NCBI GenBank assembly: GCA_963731205.1
Contig: CAVSUJ010000002.1
Span: forward strand, 248,001-312,000
Source: DATAZK01 sp963731205
GTDB taxonomy: Bacteria > Actinomycetota > Actinomycetes > Frankiales > Frankiaceae
Direction of reading: 5' to 3'
DNA length: 64,000 nucleotides
Shown here: piece by piece, positions 36,766-48,884 of the stretch
Layout: the number at the start of each line of letters is the position of its first letter
How positions within the stretch are numbered: position 1 is the stretch's first letter
Program-made: the position numbers and the translations under genes
Notes under the pieces: model-generated
Database searches by the model: none
The model's input: only the letters and a program-made list of their open reading frames with translations
What the model was told of the DNA's origin: nothing

Positions 36766-39303
36766 GTGAGCGCGATGGCAGACGGAGAACCCGTCTGCGA
36801 GGAGCCGTCGCCCGCCGCCGATGCACCAGCTGCCCCGGCCGCGGCGCCGCTTCGCCGTTCCCGCATGGCGCCCATCGACCGTCTCATCCTCATCACCTCT
36901 GTCCTGGGCCTTGCCGCCGTTTGCGGCGCACTCATCCAGTGGTCCTCAATGGGGTGGACGCTTCCCGTCGCTGCCGTGGCCGCGAACCTCGCGCTGGCGC
37001 TCGGCTGCGAGCTCGCTGAAGTACAAGTAGCCCTGGGCGCCCGCCGCTTCGGGCTGGCCTGGGGAGAGACCAGCCTCATCATCGGGCTGGCCTTCGTACC
37101 GCTTCCGCTGCTGGTGCTGATGAAGACGCTCGCCATCTTCGTCGAGCACCGCTACCGCCGGCGCGACTGGCGCCGCACCTTGTTCAACACGCTCAACACC
37201 CCGCTGACGGTCTACGCCGCCGCCGGGGCCTTTCTGCTTATGGTCCGGCCCTTCGGGATCAAGGTCGGCTCCCCGGCGAGCTGGCCCGCCCTTGCGGTCA
37301 CGGGCTTGGTCGCCACCATCGTCTTGAGCTGCTGGGTCGCAGGAGCAGTGAACGCGACCGGCGGCGGCAAGTGGCTGTCCGTGGCGCGCTCGACGGCGTT
37401 CGGCTACCTGGCGAACTGCGGCGCCAACATCGCCGTCAGCCTGCTGTGCCTGGCGGCCTGGCGCTACAGCCGCGCGAGCCTGTTCGCGCTGCCCCTGCTG
37501 TTCATGCTCGTGTGGCAGGTGAACGACCGGCAGATGCACAAGGGCACCGAGCGCGACGCGCTGCGCCGCCTCGCTGCTGCCAGTGCCTCGATGCCGGCAC
37601 TCTCGCTGGTCGAGATGACCGACGAGGTTCGTCGCCGGGCAGCTGATCTGTTCGGCGCCCGCAGTGTCCAACTGCGCCTTTCGGAGCCGTCCGCTCAGCG
37701 GCTGATCGCCCAGGTGGAGCCCAGCGTCGAGGAGAGCGGCGTCGTCGTCGAACTCATCGGCCGCAAGGGCAGCCTCGGCTTCCTGGCGCTGGACGTCGCC
37801 CAGTCCGGACGGCTGACCCGGCAGGAACGGGACGTTCTCGTCACCTTCGCCAATACGACGGCGGCCGCGCTCGAGACGGTGCTGGCGCACGCCGAGCAGT
37901 TGCACACGGCGCAGCACGACAGCCTGACCGGCTTGCCCAACCGGGCGCTGCTGGCGGAGAACGCGGAGCGGACCCTCGGGGCGGCCTCCGCGGCCGGAAA
38001 CCGGTGCGCGCTGATCCTGCTGGACCTCAACGGCTTCAAGAACGTCAACGACACCCTCGGCCACGCCGCCGGCGACCAGCTGCTGGTCGAGATCGGCAGC
38101 CGGCTCGCGTCCTCGGTGCGGGTAAGTGACTGTGTCGCCCGGCTCGGCGGCGACGAGTTCGTCGTCCTGCTCGACCGGCTCGAGGGCGACGTGGACGCCG
38201 GACGGCTGGCCGCCACGCTGGTGGAGCGGATCAGCGTGCCGGTGACCATCGACGGGCTGCGCCTCGCCGTCGAGGCGAGCGCCGGTGTCGCCATCTATCC
38301 GGACGACGCCACCGGCGTCGACGGCCTCCTGCGGTGCGCCGACGTCGCCATGTACGACGCGAAGCGCCGCGGCGACAGCGTCGTGCACTATGACCCTTCG
38401 CAGGATCTGGCGAGCCCGGAGCGCCTCGGCCTGCTGGCCGATCTGCAGAGTGCACTCGACGCCGATGACCAGCTTCATCTGCACTTCCAGCCGCAGCTCG
38501 ACCTGCGCACCGGCCTTCCGGGCAATGTCGAGGCGCTGGTGCGGTGGAGGCACCCGACGCGCGGCAACCTCTCGCCGGCCGAATTCGTCCCGGTCATCGA
38601 ACACAGCGCGCTGATCGGACCCTTCACCGCCAAGGTCCTCGAAGAGGCTGTGCGCTGCTGCGTCGGCTGGCAGTCCGACGCGTCGCTGCACGGCGTCGGC
38701 GTCGCGGTCAACCTGTCGGCCCGAAACCTCATGCACCGCGACCTTCCGGACGAGGTGGCCCGCATCCTGGCCCGTCACGGCCTGCCGGCCCGCAAGCTCG
38801 TCCTCGAGATCACCGAGACCGCGGCGATGAACGACACCGAGATCTGCGAGTCGGTGCTCGCCCGCCTGCGCGACCTCGGCGTGCGGCTGTCGGTCGACGA
38901 CTTCGGCACCGGCTACGCGAGCCTCACGTTCCTGCGCCGCATCGACGTCGCCGAGGTCAAGCTCGACCGGGCGTTCGTCGCCGACATGCTCGAGGACGAG
39001 GCGGCGGCCACCATCGTCGGCGCCACCGTCGCGCTCGCCCACGGGTTGGGCCTCACGGTCGTCGCGGAGGGTGTGGAGACCTCCGAGCAGCTCAACGCCC
39101 TGCACCTGGCGGGTTGCGACCTGGCGCAGGGCTTCTTCCTCTCGAAGCCGGTGCCGGCCGACCTGCTCGCGGAGCGCGCCGACTCGGCGGTCGCGAAGGC
39201 CGCGGCTGAGGGCGTCATCGATCGGGCCACGCGCCAGCCGCTGGCTCCGCGGATCCCGGTCCCGGCCCGGAGCACCCCTCTCGCCCGCGATTTCACCCGC
39301 TGA
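36766..39303 (+). CDS. Membrane-bound diguanylate cyclase/phosphodiesterase (GGDEF-EAL)
   Basis: 845 residues from GTG 36766, which has a GAAAG site 8 bases upstream; ATG 36775 is an alternative. The N-terminal third has about eight hydrophobic segments. A weak GAF-like stretch (about 290-385) follows. The GGDEF domain (about 390-545) has the intact motif RLGGDEFVVLLDR, and the EAL domain (about 570-800) has EALVRWRHP, VAVNLSARNLMH, VLEITETAAMND, VDDFGTGYASLTFL and VVAEGVET. Both halves keep their key residues, so synthesis and breakdown of c-di-GMP are both possible. The arrangement is common in actinobacteria. It stands alone, preceded by the structured intergenic region. Confidence 0.92.
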   Translation: MSAMADGEPVCEEPSPAADAPAAPAAAPLRRSRMAPIDRLILITSVLGLAAVCGALIQWSSMGWTLPVAAVAANLALALGCELAEVQVALGARRFGLAWGETSLIIGLAFVPLPLLVLMKTLAIFVEHRYRRRDWRRTLFNTLNTPLTVYAAAGAFLLMVRPFGIKVGSPASWPALAVTGLVATIVLSCWVAGAVNATGGGKWLSVARSTAFGYLANCGANIAVSLLCLAAWRYSRASLFALPLLFMLVWQVNDRQMHKGTERDALRRLAAASASMPALSLVEMTDEVRRRAADLFGARSVQLRLSEPSAQRLIAQVEPSVEESGVVVELIGRKGSLGFLALDVAQSGRLTRQERDVLVTFANTTAAALETVLAHAEQLHTAQHDSLTGLPNRALLAENAERTLGAASAAGNRCALILLDLNGFKNVNDTLGHAAGDQLLVEIGSRLASSVRVSDCVARLGGDEFVVLLDRLEGDVDAGRLAATLVERISVPVTIDGLRLAVEASAGVAIYPDDATGVDGLLRCADVAMYDAKRRGDSVVHYDPSQDLASPERLGLLADLQSALDADDQLHLHFQPQLDLRTGLPGNVEALVRWRHPTRGNLSPAEFVPVIEHSALIGPFTAKVLEEAVRCCVGWQSDASLHGVGVAVNLSARNLMHRDLPDEVARILARHGLPARKLVLEITETAAMNDTEICESVLARLRDLGVRLSVDDFGTGYASLTFLRRIDVAEVKLDRAFVADMLEDEAAATIVGATVALAHGLGLTVVAEGVETSEQLNALHLAGCDLAQGFFLSKPVPADLLAERADSAVAKAAAEGVIDRATRQPLAPRIPVPARSTPLARDFTR

Positions 39304-39351
39304 TATCCGTTCTCGCGCGTGAGCCCGGTCACGCCGGGTACGCCGTTGCGC

Positions 39352-39576
39352 ATGGCGCACAAGAAGGACGAAAGCCCGGAAACGGATGAATCGACCGCCG
39401 GAACTGACGCCAGCGCTCCCGGTCGCGATCCGGACAAGCCCATGTCCGACGTTCAGCGCACCTACCTCGAACCGCTGGCGGAGAGCCAGAACGAGGAGGT
39501 CAGGGATGACATGAACGAGGCCGAGGCCGCCGGGACCATCGACCGGCTGCAGGAGAACGCCGTTCACGTCTACTGA
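39352..39576 (+). CDS. DUF3072 small protein
   Basis: 74 residues, acidic and hydrophilic. The C-terminal part PMSDVQRTYLEPLAES, followed by NEAEAAGTIDRLQENA, matches the DUF3072 pattern of short actinobacterial proteins. The function is not known. ATG 39352 is preferred; GTG 39319 would add 11 residues over a CCCGGTCACGCCGGG hairpin. Confidence 0.7.
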   Translation: MAHKKDESPETDESTAGTDASAPGRDPDKPMSDVQRTYLEPLAESQNEEVRDDMNEAEAAGTIDRLQENAVHVY

Positions 39577-39705
39577 TCGGCCACTCGGTCCTCAGCTGAT
39601 CCAGGACGGCATACCGGCGTGGGAAACCAGGGCCCCACGGGTGCCCGCGGGCCCGGGGGCGGGCTAGTCTGTTGGCACTCACCATCCGGCCCCGAAGGAG
39701 ACGTT

Positions 39706-39891
39706 GTGGCTCGCGGAGCATTTGCCGCCGTCATGCTCGGGTTGACGATCGCGTTCTTCCTGATCGGCCAGTCGGTACAGAGCGGTGGACGGCTGATCCT
39801 TTCCCAGAGCTTCTACATGCTCGCCGCCTTCTTCGGCGCGATGCTGCTGGTGACGATCCTGCCGGGCCGGGGCACTCCCCCCGACAAGTAG
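39706..39891 (+). CDS. Small two-span membrane protein
   Basis: 61 residues from GTG 39706, with AAGGAG 5 bases upstream. Two hydrophobic segments (FAAVMLGLTIAFFLIG and FYMLAAFFGAMLLVTIL) are joined by a short loop. No family is recognised. It is convergent with the DUF6912 gene. Confidence 0.6.
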   Translation: MARGAFAAVMLGLTIAFFLIGQSVQSGGRLILSQSFYMLAAFFGAMLLVTILPGRGTPPDK

Positions 39892-39906
39892 AGCGCCCGG
39901 GCGTCC

Positions 39907-40401
39907 TCACTCGCTTCGCAGTTCCGCCAGCAGCTGGTCCACTTCCTGCGTGGCGTACCAGAGCAGTTCGTGATCTGCCGCCTCTTCCGCGGCGAAATCG
40001 TCCGCGGGAGCGAGCGCCGCCGCCCGGACGGCCTCAGCAGCGCCCTCGTCGTCCACGTGTACGGCGGCCACCCGGGTGAAGGCGATCGGCTGGGTGATGG
40101 TGATCCGGCCACGAGAGGCACGGGTGGCGTCGTCGGCGATGGTCACCGTCGCCGGTTCGACGTCCGCCGCGACGACCACTCGTCGCCGAGGTGCGTCAGG
40201 ATCCGCGCTGATCAGCAGCAGGCTCGCCGCTGCAGCCAGGCTCAGGGCGATGTATTCGAGCTCTTCGGTGTCGCCGCTGGCGTACCACTCACGCATCCCC
40301 GGGGTCACGGCGAAGCCGCTGCCCGCAGGAAGCTCGCGCGAGGCGCCAGGCGCGAGCGCCTCAGCGAGCGTGTTCAGCGTGACCGGCAGGTAGACCCTCA
40401 T
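39907..40401 (-). CDS. DUF6912 family protein
   Basis: 164 residues. It starts MRVYLPVTLNTLAEALAPG and contains GFAVTPGMREWYASGDTEEL, the typical opening of an actinobacterial family of unknown function. The middle holds VVVAADVEPATVTI and the end is acidic (LLWYATQEVDQLLAELR). No catalytic motif is evident. It lies 9 bases before the patatin gene's stop on the same strand, so the two may be co-transcribed. Confidence 0.7.
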   Translation of the reverse strand: MRVYLPVTLNTLAEALAPGASRELPAGSGFAVTPGMREWYASGDTEELEYIALSLAAAASLLLISADPDAPRRRVVVAADVEPATVTIADDATRASRGRITITQPIAFTRVAAVHVDDEGAAEAVRAAALAPADDFAAEEAADHELLWYATQEVDQLLAELRSE

Positions 40402-40410
40402 GGGTCCTGA

Positions 40411-41391
40411 TCATCCCGCTGCGGGAAGACCCTCGTGTTTCGCGGGCGTCGCAGCGGCCCGCAGCGAGCGTGACGACGTGCGCAGCGAGGTCTCGAACAC
40501 CTCGACGCGGCGCCGCGGATCCATCATGTTGGCACCGATGACCTCGAGGTCCTCGGGCCCGGGAGCGAGCATCGTCACCGTGGTGCCCACGGCCCGCAGC
40601 TTCTCCGCCTCACGCAGGAGCCGGCGCGTCGTCGCACGGCGCAGCTGACGCTCGATGCGGGCCAACGCGGAGGACGGGCAGTCGAGCTCGAACGAGGCCA
40701 TCGGGGCGAGCACGTAGACCTCGTCCAGGTGCTGGCGCGCCAATAGATCCGCGGACGTCGCCGAGCACGTCCCGCCGTCGATGTAGCGGCGGCCGCCGAT
40801 CACCATCGGCTGATACCAGGCAGGAATGGCACACGAGGCCATCACTGCTTCGGAGACGCTCGCCTCGGGCGCCCCGTCGGCGCCGAAGACAGTGCGCCGC
40901 CCCGTCTCGAAATCGGTGGCGACGATCCACAGCTGCGGGCTGGTCGGCCACGGAGGCTCCGCGCCATCGGGACCCTGGACCAGCTTGCCGATCGGCTCGA
41001 GCGAACCGCGCCCCACCGGAAGCGCCGCGGAGAGCGCCGCCGCGGGAGGGATGCGGTGGGGGCGACGCGCGGTCGCCGCCAGGAGCCGGGGGGAGCCGAT
41101 GGTTCCCCAGCGCGGGCTCGGGGGCAGCGGGCCGGCGGCGTCGTAGTCGTAATCGACCGCAGGATCTCCCGGGGCTGCCGTACCGCGCTGGTGGCGGGCG
41201 AGTGCCTCGGTGTCGACACCGCGGGCGATGAAGCTGGCGAGAACCGAACCGGCGCTGGTGCCGAGAACGACATCAGCGGAGGAGGCTTCGAAACCGGCCT
41301 CGGCCACCAGGGCGCTGAGCGCCCCCATGGTCCAGGCCGCACCGAGCACGCCACCGGCACCGAGAACGATGCCGCGACGCGGTTCAGCCAC
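40411..41391 (-). CDS. Patatin-like phospholipase
   Basis: 326 residues from GTG 41391. A serine hydrolase of the patatin class: oxyanion loop GIVLGAGGVLGAAW near the start, nucleophile elbow VLGTSAGSVLAS (GxSxG), and catalytic Asp in RRYIDGGTCSATSAD (DGG). The Ser-Asp dyad is therefore complete. It probably cleaves acyl chains from membrane lipids. The frame stays open further upstream to 41445, but only with a TTG start. Confidence 0.85.
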   Translation of the reverse strand: MAEPRRGIVLGAGGVLGAAWTMGALSALVAEAGFEASSADVVLGTSAGSVLASFIARGVDTEALARHQRGTAAPGDPAVDYDYDAAGPLPPSPRWGTIGSPRLLAATARRPHRIPPAAALSAALPVGRGSLEPIGKLVQGPDGAEPPWPTSPQLWIVATDFETGRRTVFGADGAPEASVSEAVMASCAIPAWYQPMVIGGRRYIDGGTCSATSADLLARQHLDEVYVLAPMASFELDCPSSALARIERQLRRATTRRLLREAEKLRAVGTTVTMLAPGPEDLEVIGANMMDPRRRVEVFETSLRTSSRSLRAAATPAKHEGLPAAG

Positions 41392-41526
41392 GAACGAACC
41401 CGAAAGGGTGGCCCGTGGGGAAGTTCCAGGGGAAGAGCGACACAACGTCGATCGTCACACAGGAATTGGCCATTTGCGCATGTGAGGAGCATCACGCTGG
41501 TAACCAGGCGTTCACCTGCCGGACAA

Positions 41527-42916
41527 CTAGCGGAGCGGAATACTGCCCCGGCGGCGGCGGCCAGGACGTCGTCCGAACGGCCGCCTGGCGGTGTGCTCGC
41601 CGCCCGCCGGAGGAGGCAATACGGCGTCAGCCAATGCGGTGAGCGCGGCCAGCAGCGCCGAGCCGGGAGCCGCTTCGGAGAGCAGTTGACCGCGCCCTAG
41701 TGCCGCATCTGCCGCCGCGACATCCAGGGGGACGGCGGCGAAAACGGGCCTGCCCGCGTGCCGCGCCAAGAGCCTGCTCGACCTGACCGCGTGGATCGCC
41801 CGGCAGCAACCCGTCGCGCAGCCGGTTGGCGACGACGAGCACCCGCCCGGCCGCCGGTGCGTCTTCCAGCGCAGCATCCAGGCGCGGAAGGTCCCGGATC
41901 AGGCGAGAGAGTCCCACCGGGTCGGCGCTCCCGACGGCAAGCACGCTGTCCGCCGCGCGAAGGGACGTCAGGGTCGCGGCGTTACGGCGGGGAGCTGCAG
42001 TGTCGTAGGCGAGTTCCTCGTCCTCTTCGAGGCTGAAGCCGCAGTCGACGATGACCACCTCAGCGAGCCATCGGCTCAACGAGAGGACCACCTCGAGGGC
42101 TGACCCGCGCACCTCGGGCCAGCGACGAGGATCGGCGAGGCCGGTCAACACCCGCAGCTCGGTGCCCAGCGCGCGGCAGCACTCTGCCAGCCGAGCAACG
42201 TCGAGGACACCGGCATTGGCCGCCCGGCACGCCGCCGAGAGGCCCGGTGCCTCATCCAGCAGCCCGGTCAGGCTCGCCACGCACCCGCCGTACGGGTCGG
42301 CGTCGATGACCAGTGTCGACACCCCCCGACCCGACAGCGCATCGGCCAGGCCGAGCGCGATGGTGCTTCGCCCTGGCGCACCGGCGGGCCCCCAGACGGC
42401 AAGGATCGTGCCCGGGCCGCTCGCCTCTCCCCCACCCACGGCCTCCTGCGAGGACGCGAGCGCCTCCCATCCGTTCGGGTCGCCGGAAGGGGGCGCGGCG
42501 AGCGCCGTCAGGCCCGGCCCGACCTGCGCCGCAGCACGCAAGGCGCCGGCCACTTGCTCCGGAGACGCTGCAGCGGAGACCACGAACCCCACACCGAGCT
42601 GGCGCAGCAGCCGCTCTCCAGGCTCGTCCGGGGCGAGCCCGACGACCGCCAGCCCGGCGGAGGCGAGGTGGGTGAGCGCTGCGCGGTCCAGCCCCCGCAG
42701 ATCGGCGCTGAGAAGAGCGGCGCGCGCGGTGCCGACGGCTGCTGCTGCGAGCAGCTCCACGAGGTCGACGCAGCGGCGCACCACCAGAACGGCGAGGTCG
42801 GGATCGGCAAAACCGGCCACGAGCCGGGCCTCGACCGAAGGAACAGCGACAGCCGTCAGGACGGTCAGCGGGCGGCCGTCGTGATCCTCATCGAATGCCG
42901 TGGGGCTGCCGGCCAT
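41527..42916 (-). pseudogene. CpaE/MinD-like P-loop ATPase, one frameshift near the C-terminus
   Basis: About 460 residues when repaired. A receiver-like N-terminal half precedes a deviant Walker A ATPase: VWGPAGAPGRSTIALGLADA, then TLVIDADPYGGCVASL (Walker A-prime) and VVIVDCGFSLEEDEE. This is the layout of CpaE/Soj-type proteins that position secretion or pilus machines. The frame breaks near 41768 (an extra base in the AA doublet). Beyond it the chain goes on as LARHAGRPVFAAVPLDVAAA to the stop at 41527. ATG 42916 follows the SAF-domain gene stop by 1 base and has GGGAG upstream. No CpaF/TadA ATPase lies next to it. Confidence 0.75.
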
Positions 42917-42917
42917 C

Positions 42918-43670
42918 TCAGCTGCTCCCGAAGCCATCGATGCTCGAAGGCCCTGGGTCGCCGGGCTGGGCGGCATTGCCCTCCACGCGCACCACGTCGG
43001 CCCGCCCGGACTGGCTGGCGGCGACGGCGGTGATCGCCTCTGCGGGCGCCACCCGCAGCTGCACCGACGTGTCCCCCGAGTTCAAGACGTCTTCGGCGAC
43101 GAACTCGGCGCCGGTCAGGACGCGGACCTCCCGGCCGTTGGCGGTTCCGGCTATGCCGGCAGTCCCGCTGGTGCCACTGACCTTCGAGAGCACATAGACA
43201 TCGACCCGGTCACCCGCCGCCAGCTCCGGTAACCGGCCGGAACGCACGATGACCGGCACGATCCGGCTGTCGGCCTTGCTCGCCGCTGTGACCGCAGCTG
43301 CCGGCAGCAATTCACCTGCGGCCACCGCCGACGTCAGTGTCTTGCCGATCAGCGGCGACGGATCGGAGGCGAAGTAGCGACCGTCCGAGGACGCCGGCAG
43401 GTGAGCCTGGACCGCGCGCAGATCTGCGGCGACGAGGACGTGACCGGCCGGCAGGGCGTGCGTGACGCTCAGCCAGCCGGTGGTGCGCGAAGCCGACCCG
43501 ATCAGCCGTGCGCCGAGCACCACCGAGGCGAGGATGAGCAGCACGCCCGTCATCAACTTTGCGTCGCGCCAGCGTGGTCGTTGTACTCGACGACCCGCAG
43601 GCGAATGCGCAGCGTGACCGGATTCGACCTTTTCGCGTGACGCGGTGACCCTCGTCAGCACCTGAGACAT
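42918..43670 (-). CDS. SAF-domain protein (CpaB/RcpC-like)
   Basis: 250 residues. It has a basic N-terminus, one membrane span (LMTGVLLILASVVLGARLIG, residues about 39-58) and then an SAF domain with HALPAGHVLVAADLRAVQ and GKTLTSAVAAGELLPAAAV. The rest resembles the CpaB/RcpC domain of Flp pilus assembly proteins. It directly precedes the CpaE-like gene. With no secretin, pilin or CpaF nearby, it may serve another envelope function conserved in actinobacteria. Confidence 0.75.
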   Translation of the reverse strand: MSQVLTRVTASREKVESGHAAHSPAGRRVQRPRWRDAKLMTGVLLILASVVLGARLIGSASRTTGWLSVTHALPAGHVLVAADLRAVQAHLPASSDGRYFASDPSPLIGKTLTSAVAAGELLPAAAVTAASKADSRIVPVIVRSGRLPELAAGDRVDVYVLSKVSGTSGTAGIAGTANGREVRVLTGAEFVAEDVLNSGDTSVQLRVAPAEAITAVAASQSGRADVVRVEGNAAQPGDPGPSSIDGFGSS

Positions 43671-43747
43671 CGCGCTCCTATCAACATTTGCAAGGGAATC
43701 TCAGCGATGCCGGGACTTCGGGGTTGTTCCGGGAGCTGCTACGCACT

Positions 43748-43783
43748 GTAACTGTTACTCGGACCGCTCGTTCGTTATCCACA
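43748..43783. promoter_or_regulatory. Divergent gap with GTAAC dyad and a DnaA-box-like site
   Basis: The 154-base gap between the SAF-domain and HTH genes holds the perfect dyad GTAACTGTTAC (43748-43758) and TTATCCACA (43775-43783), identical to the E. coli DnaA box consensus. A single box is not an origin. The dyad could bind the HTH protein encoded next to it. Confidence 0.3.
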
Positions 43784-43824
43784 CCCCGAGGCAAGTCCAC
43801 GCGTTCGAAGGCACACTGGGGTCA

Positions 43825-44085
43825 ATGGAAGCGAGGGATGGACAACCGATGGAGCAGCGCTTTCTGCAATTGAGCGATGTCGCCGAGATCCTCAACATCT
43901 CGGCCAGCCAGACATACGCGCTGGTGCGTAACAATTCTTTGCGCGCGATCAAGGTCGGCGGGCGCGGCCAATGGCGGGTCGAGCGCAGCGAGCTCGAGGC
44001 CTACATCGAGCGGGCCTACTCCGAGACCGAGGCGTTCATCCGGGCAAATCCGCTGGGGCGGGGCGAGCCGACCCCGACCGACTGA
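43825..44085 (+). CDS. Small excisionase/BldC-like helix-turn-helix protein
   Basis: 86 residues. The MerR-like winged HTH type 17 domain is clear: QLSDVAEILNISASQTYALV, then RAIKVGGRGQWRVERSELEA. Such proteins bind DNA as small regulators like BldC or excisionases. No integrase is near, so excisionase is unlikely. ATG 43849 (MEQRFLQ) is an alternative and perhaps better start. It is divergent from the SAF/CpaE-like pair and may regulate it. Confidence 0.8.
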   Translation: MEARDGQPMEQRFLQLSDVAEILNISASQTYALVRNNSLRAIKVGGRGQWRVERSELEAYIERAYSETEAFIRANPLGRGEPTPTD

Positions 44086-44112
44086 TCGCCCAAGAGCCCC
44101 TGGCGGGTCGGT

Positions 44113-44661
44113 TCAGCTCCGCCGGACGCACTCGATGGCGTCGAGTGGAAGGGTGATCCCGCTGCCCGTTCGACGGCCGCTTTCGACGGCCTCGAGCACC
44201 ATGTGATCTGACGCGACCCGGGCTATCCTGCCACGCTGAATCTGCCCGCCGCGCAGCGATATCGCGACTGCAGAACGGTCCCGCGCGATCCGTCTGAGCG
44301 CAAGCCTCAGCCCGAGTCGCGCACCCACCTTGCCCTCCCAGCCCGGCTCCGCGGACTGCGGCCCGAGCCCGTCGATCCACTGCACCGAGCCGAGCGGGAT
44401 CAGACACTCCGCCGCCCCGTCCTGGGCCAGCAGTACCCAGTCACTCCCGAGCGAGAGCACCGAGCCGGCGACCACCTCGCCGCCGGGGAGACCCACGCGA
44501 ATCGCCGTCTCCGCGCGGCCGAGCATCGGTTGAAGCCGGTCGATCAGGCGCAGCCGGCCGTACTCGGAACGAATTCGATCGGCGAGCTCGCTGCGCCGTT
44601 CCGCCTCGGCCTCCGCGTCGAGCTCTGCTTCAAGGTCGGCGAACAAGGCCTCCCAACGCAT
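44113..44661 (-). CDS. Conserved hypothetical protein with coiled N-terminus
   Basis: 182 residues from ATG 44661, with a GGGAGG site 6 bases upstream; the frame runs open further. The N-terminal helix is rich in Glu and Ala (FADLEAELDAEAEAERRSEL). A beta-rich part with two repeats follows: ETAIRVGLPGGEVVAGSVLS and AVAISLRGGQIQRGRIARVA, both of the form strand-x-GG-x-x-x-G. That suggests two small barrel domains. Function is unknown. It is convergent with the HTH gene and divergent from the LysM gene. Confidence 0.65.
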   Translation of the reverse strand: MRWEALFADLEAELDAEAEAERRSELADRIRSEYGRLRLIDRLQPMLGRAETAIRVGLPGGEVVAGSVLSLGSDWVLLAQDGAAECLIPLGSVQWIDGLGPQSAEPGWEGKVGARLGLRLALRRIARDRSAVAISLRGGQIQRGRIARVASDHMVLEAVESGRRTGSGITLPLDAIECVRRS

Positions 44662-44767
44662 CCAGAGCCTCCCTCCACTCATCCACAGGTCACTGTACGG
44701 AGTTGACTCGCCGGTAACACCCCTGTACACAGGCAAACGTAGGTAAACGAAAGCAAAGAGGAGTCAA

Positions 44768-45484
44768 ATGAAGCAATGGCGCGGGGGCGCACTCCTGATC
44801 GGCTGCGCGGCATTCTTGGTCGCCTCCCCGGCATGGGCGCCGCCGCTGCCCGCCGGCGGTGGGGGCCCGTGGTGGTCCTGGGTGCAGGCCGATCCGCAGC
44901 GCGCGCTGGCGTTTCTCGCCGGCTGCGCGGGCTGGCTGATCGCGGCATGGCTCTTCCTGGTGACCGCCCTGAGCCTGCTCGCCACCGGCGCTCACGCGGC
45001 AGGCGGCGTCGCTGGACGGGCGGCGGTGTTGCTCACTCCCCGCTTCGCCCGGGGTGCGCTCGAGCTGCTGCTGGGCGCAGCCCTGGCTGTCGGTGGCGCC
45101 GGTCCGGCGCTGGCCGCCGGCGCCCCAGCGGCGGTCACGGCAGGTGTCCAGCCCAGCCTCGCCCCGGTCCCGGCCCCTCTGGTCGCGCCGCCGCAGCTGC
45201 CACCGCTGCTGGATCTGGACCGTCCCGACGTGAAGCCGCCCGCGAGCATTTCGCCGGCGCCCGCGTCGCCGGCGCCCGTGCTCCACCCGACGCTGACCCA
45301 TCGGGTGCGCTCGGGCGACACCCTCTGGGGGCTCGCCGCCGCCCGTCTGCCGGCAGGCAGTACCGCGCAGCAGGTCACCCGCGATTGGCAGGCCTGGTAC
45401 CTGGCCAACCGGCAGCAGATCGGCCCCGATCCCGGCCTGCTTCTGCTCGGGGAGACCCTGCTCGTCCCGCGGCTGGCGTCATGA
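44768..45484 (+). CDS. LysM-domain membrane protein
   Basis: 238 residues. It has a signal-like N-terminal span (GALLIGCAAFLVASPAWA) and two further hydrophobic segments, then a Pro-rich stretch. The C-terminal LysM domain runs from HRVRSGDTLWGLAAARLP to LLLLGETLLVPR, which binds peptidoglycan-type glycans. Its stop overlaps the ATG of the next gene (ATGA), so the two are coupled. Confidence 0.82.
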   Translation: MKQWRGGALLIGCAAFLVASPAWAPPLPAGGGGPWWSWVQADPQRALAFLAGCAGWLIAAWLFLVTALSLLATGAHAAGGVAGRAAVLLTPRFARGALELLLGAALAVGGAGPALAAGAPAAVTAGVQPSLAPVPAPLVAPPQLPPLLDLDRPDVKPPASISPAPASPAPVLHPTLTHRVRSGDTLWGLAAARLPAGSTAQQVTRDWQAWYLANRQQIGPDPGLLLLGETLLVPRLAS

Positions 45485-45945
45485 CCGCGTCTCGCGTGAC
45501 CCGGCTACCGGACCGGCCCGCCTCGGGTGGCCCGTGGCAGACCGAAGGCGCGCTGGCGTTGAAGACCGACAGTCCCCTCCGGGAGAACCGCTGGACGGTC
45601 GATCCACCGGCTGAGGCCGCTGCAAATTCGGCTGACGGTGCGACGCGCGCGGCGGTGATGGTCACGAGAGCCCTGCTGGAGGTGCTTTCCGGGTGGCGCC
45701 CGGCCAGTCAGCTCATGCGCTGGACCAGCGTCTCTCTCCAGGAAGATCTGGAGCGCCGCGCCCCGCGGCGTCCGACCGGTCACCGCCAGCATCTGCTGCG
45801 CATCCGGTTGACCGAGCCGGCGCCCGGGATTGCGGAAGTCTGCGCCCTCACCAAGGACGTCACCCGCGGCCGGATCCGCGTCATGGCGCTTCGCCTGGAA
45901 CGTCGCGGCGAGCAGTGGATCGTCACCCGGCTGCAGGCCGGATGA
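45481..45945 (+). CDS. Rv3235-family protein
   Basis: 154 residues. Similar in pattern to Mycobacterium tuberculosis Rv3235, a family located next to secA in many actinobacteria. The helix AVMVTRALLEVLSGWRPASQ followed by LMRWTSVSLQEDLERR, then VCALTKDVTRGRIRVMALRL, form the conserved core; the end is EQWIVTRLQAG. It may be linked to secretion or the envelope, since it sits between a LysM protein and secA. Its function is not established. It overlaps the LysM gene by 4 bases. Confidence 0.75.
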   Translation: MTASRVTRLPDRPASGGPWQTEGALALKTDSPLRENRWTVDPPAEAAANSADGATRAAVMVTRALLEVLSGWRPASQLMRWTSVSLQEDLERRAPRRPTGHRQHLLRIRLTEPAPGIAEVCALTKDVTRGRIRVMALRLERRGEQWIVTRLQAG

Positions 45946-45972
45946 CCGGAGCGCCGCCGGCAGACGCGGACG

Positions 45973-48822
<2,850 letters not shown>

Positions 48823-48884
48823 GTGGACTCGCTTCCGGTATCAGACCTGGTGAGGTCGATGGTAGGCGTGCAACGGATAACCAG

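Noticed and set aside
43775..43783. DnaA box as a sign of a replication origin
   Set aside because: It is a single box, with no dnaA/dnaN genes, no AT-rich unwinding region and no further boxes in the gap.
43825..44085. Excisionase of a mobile element
   Set aside because: No integrase, attachment repeats or tRNA gene are nearby, and the surrounding genes are conserved chromosomal ones.
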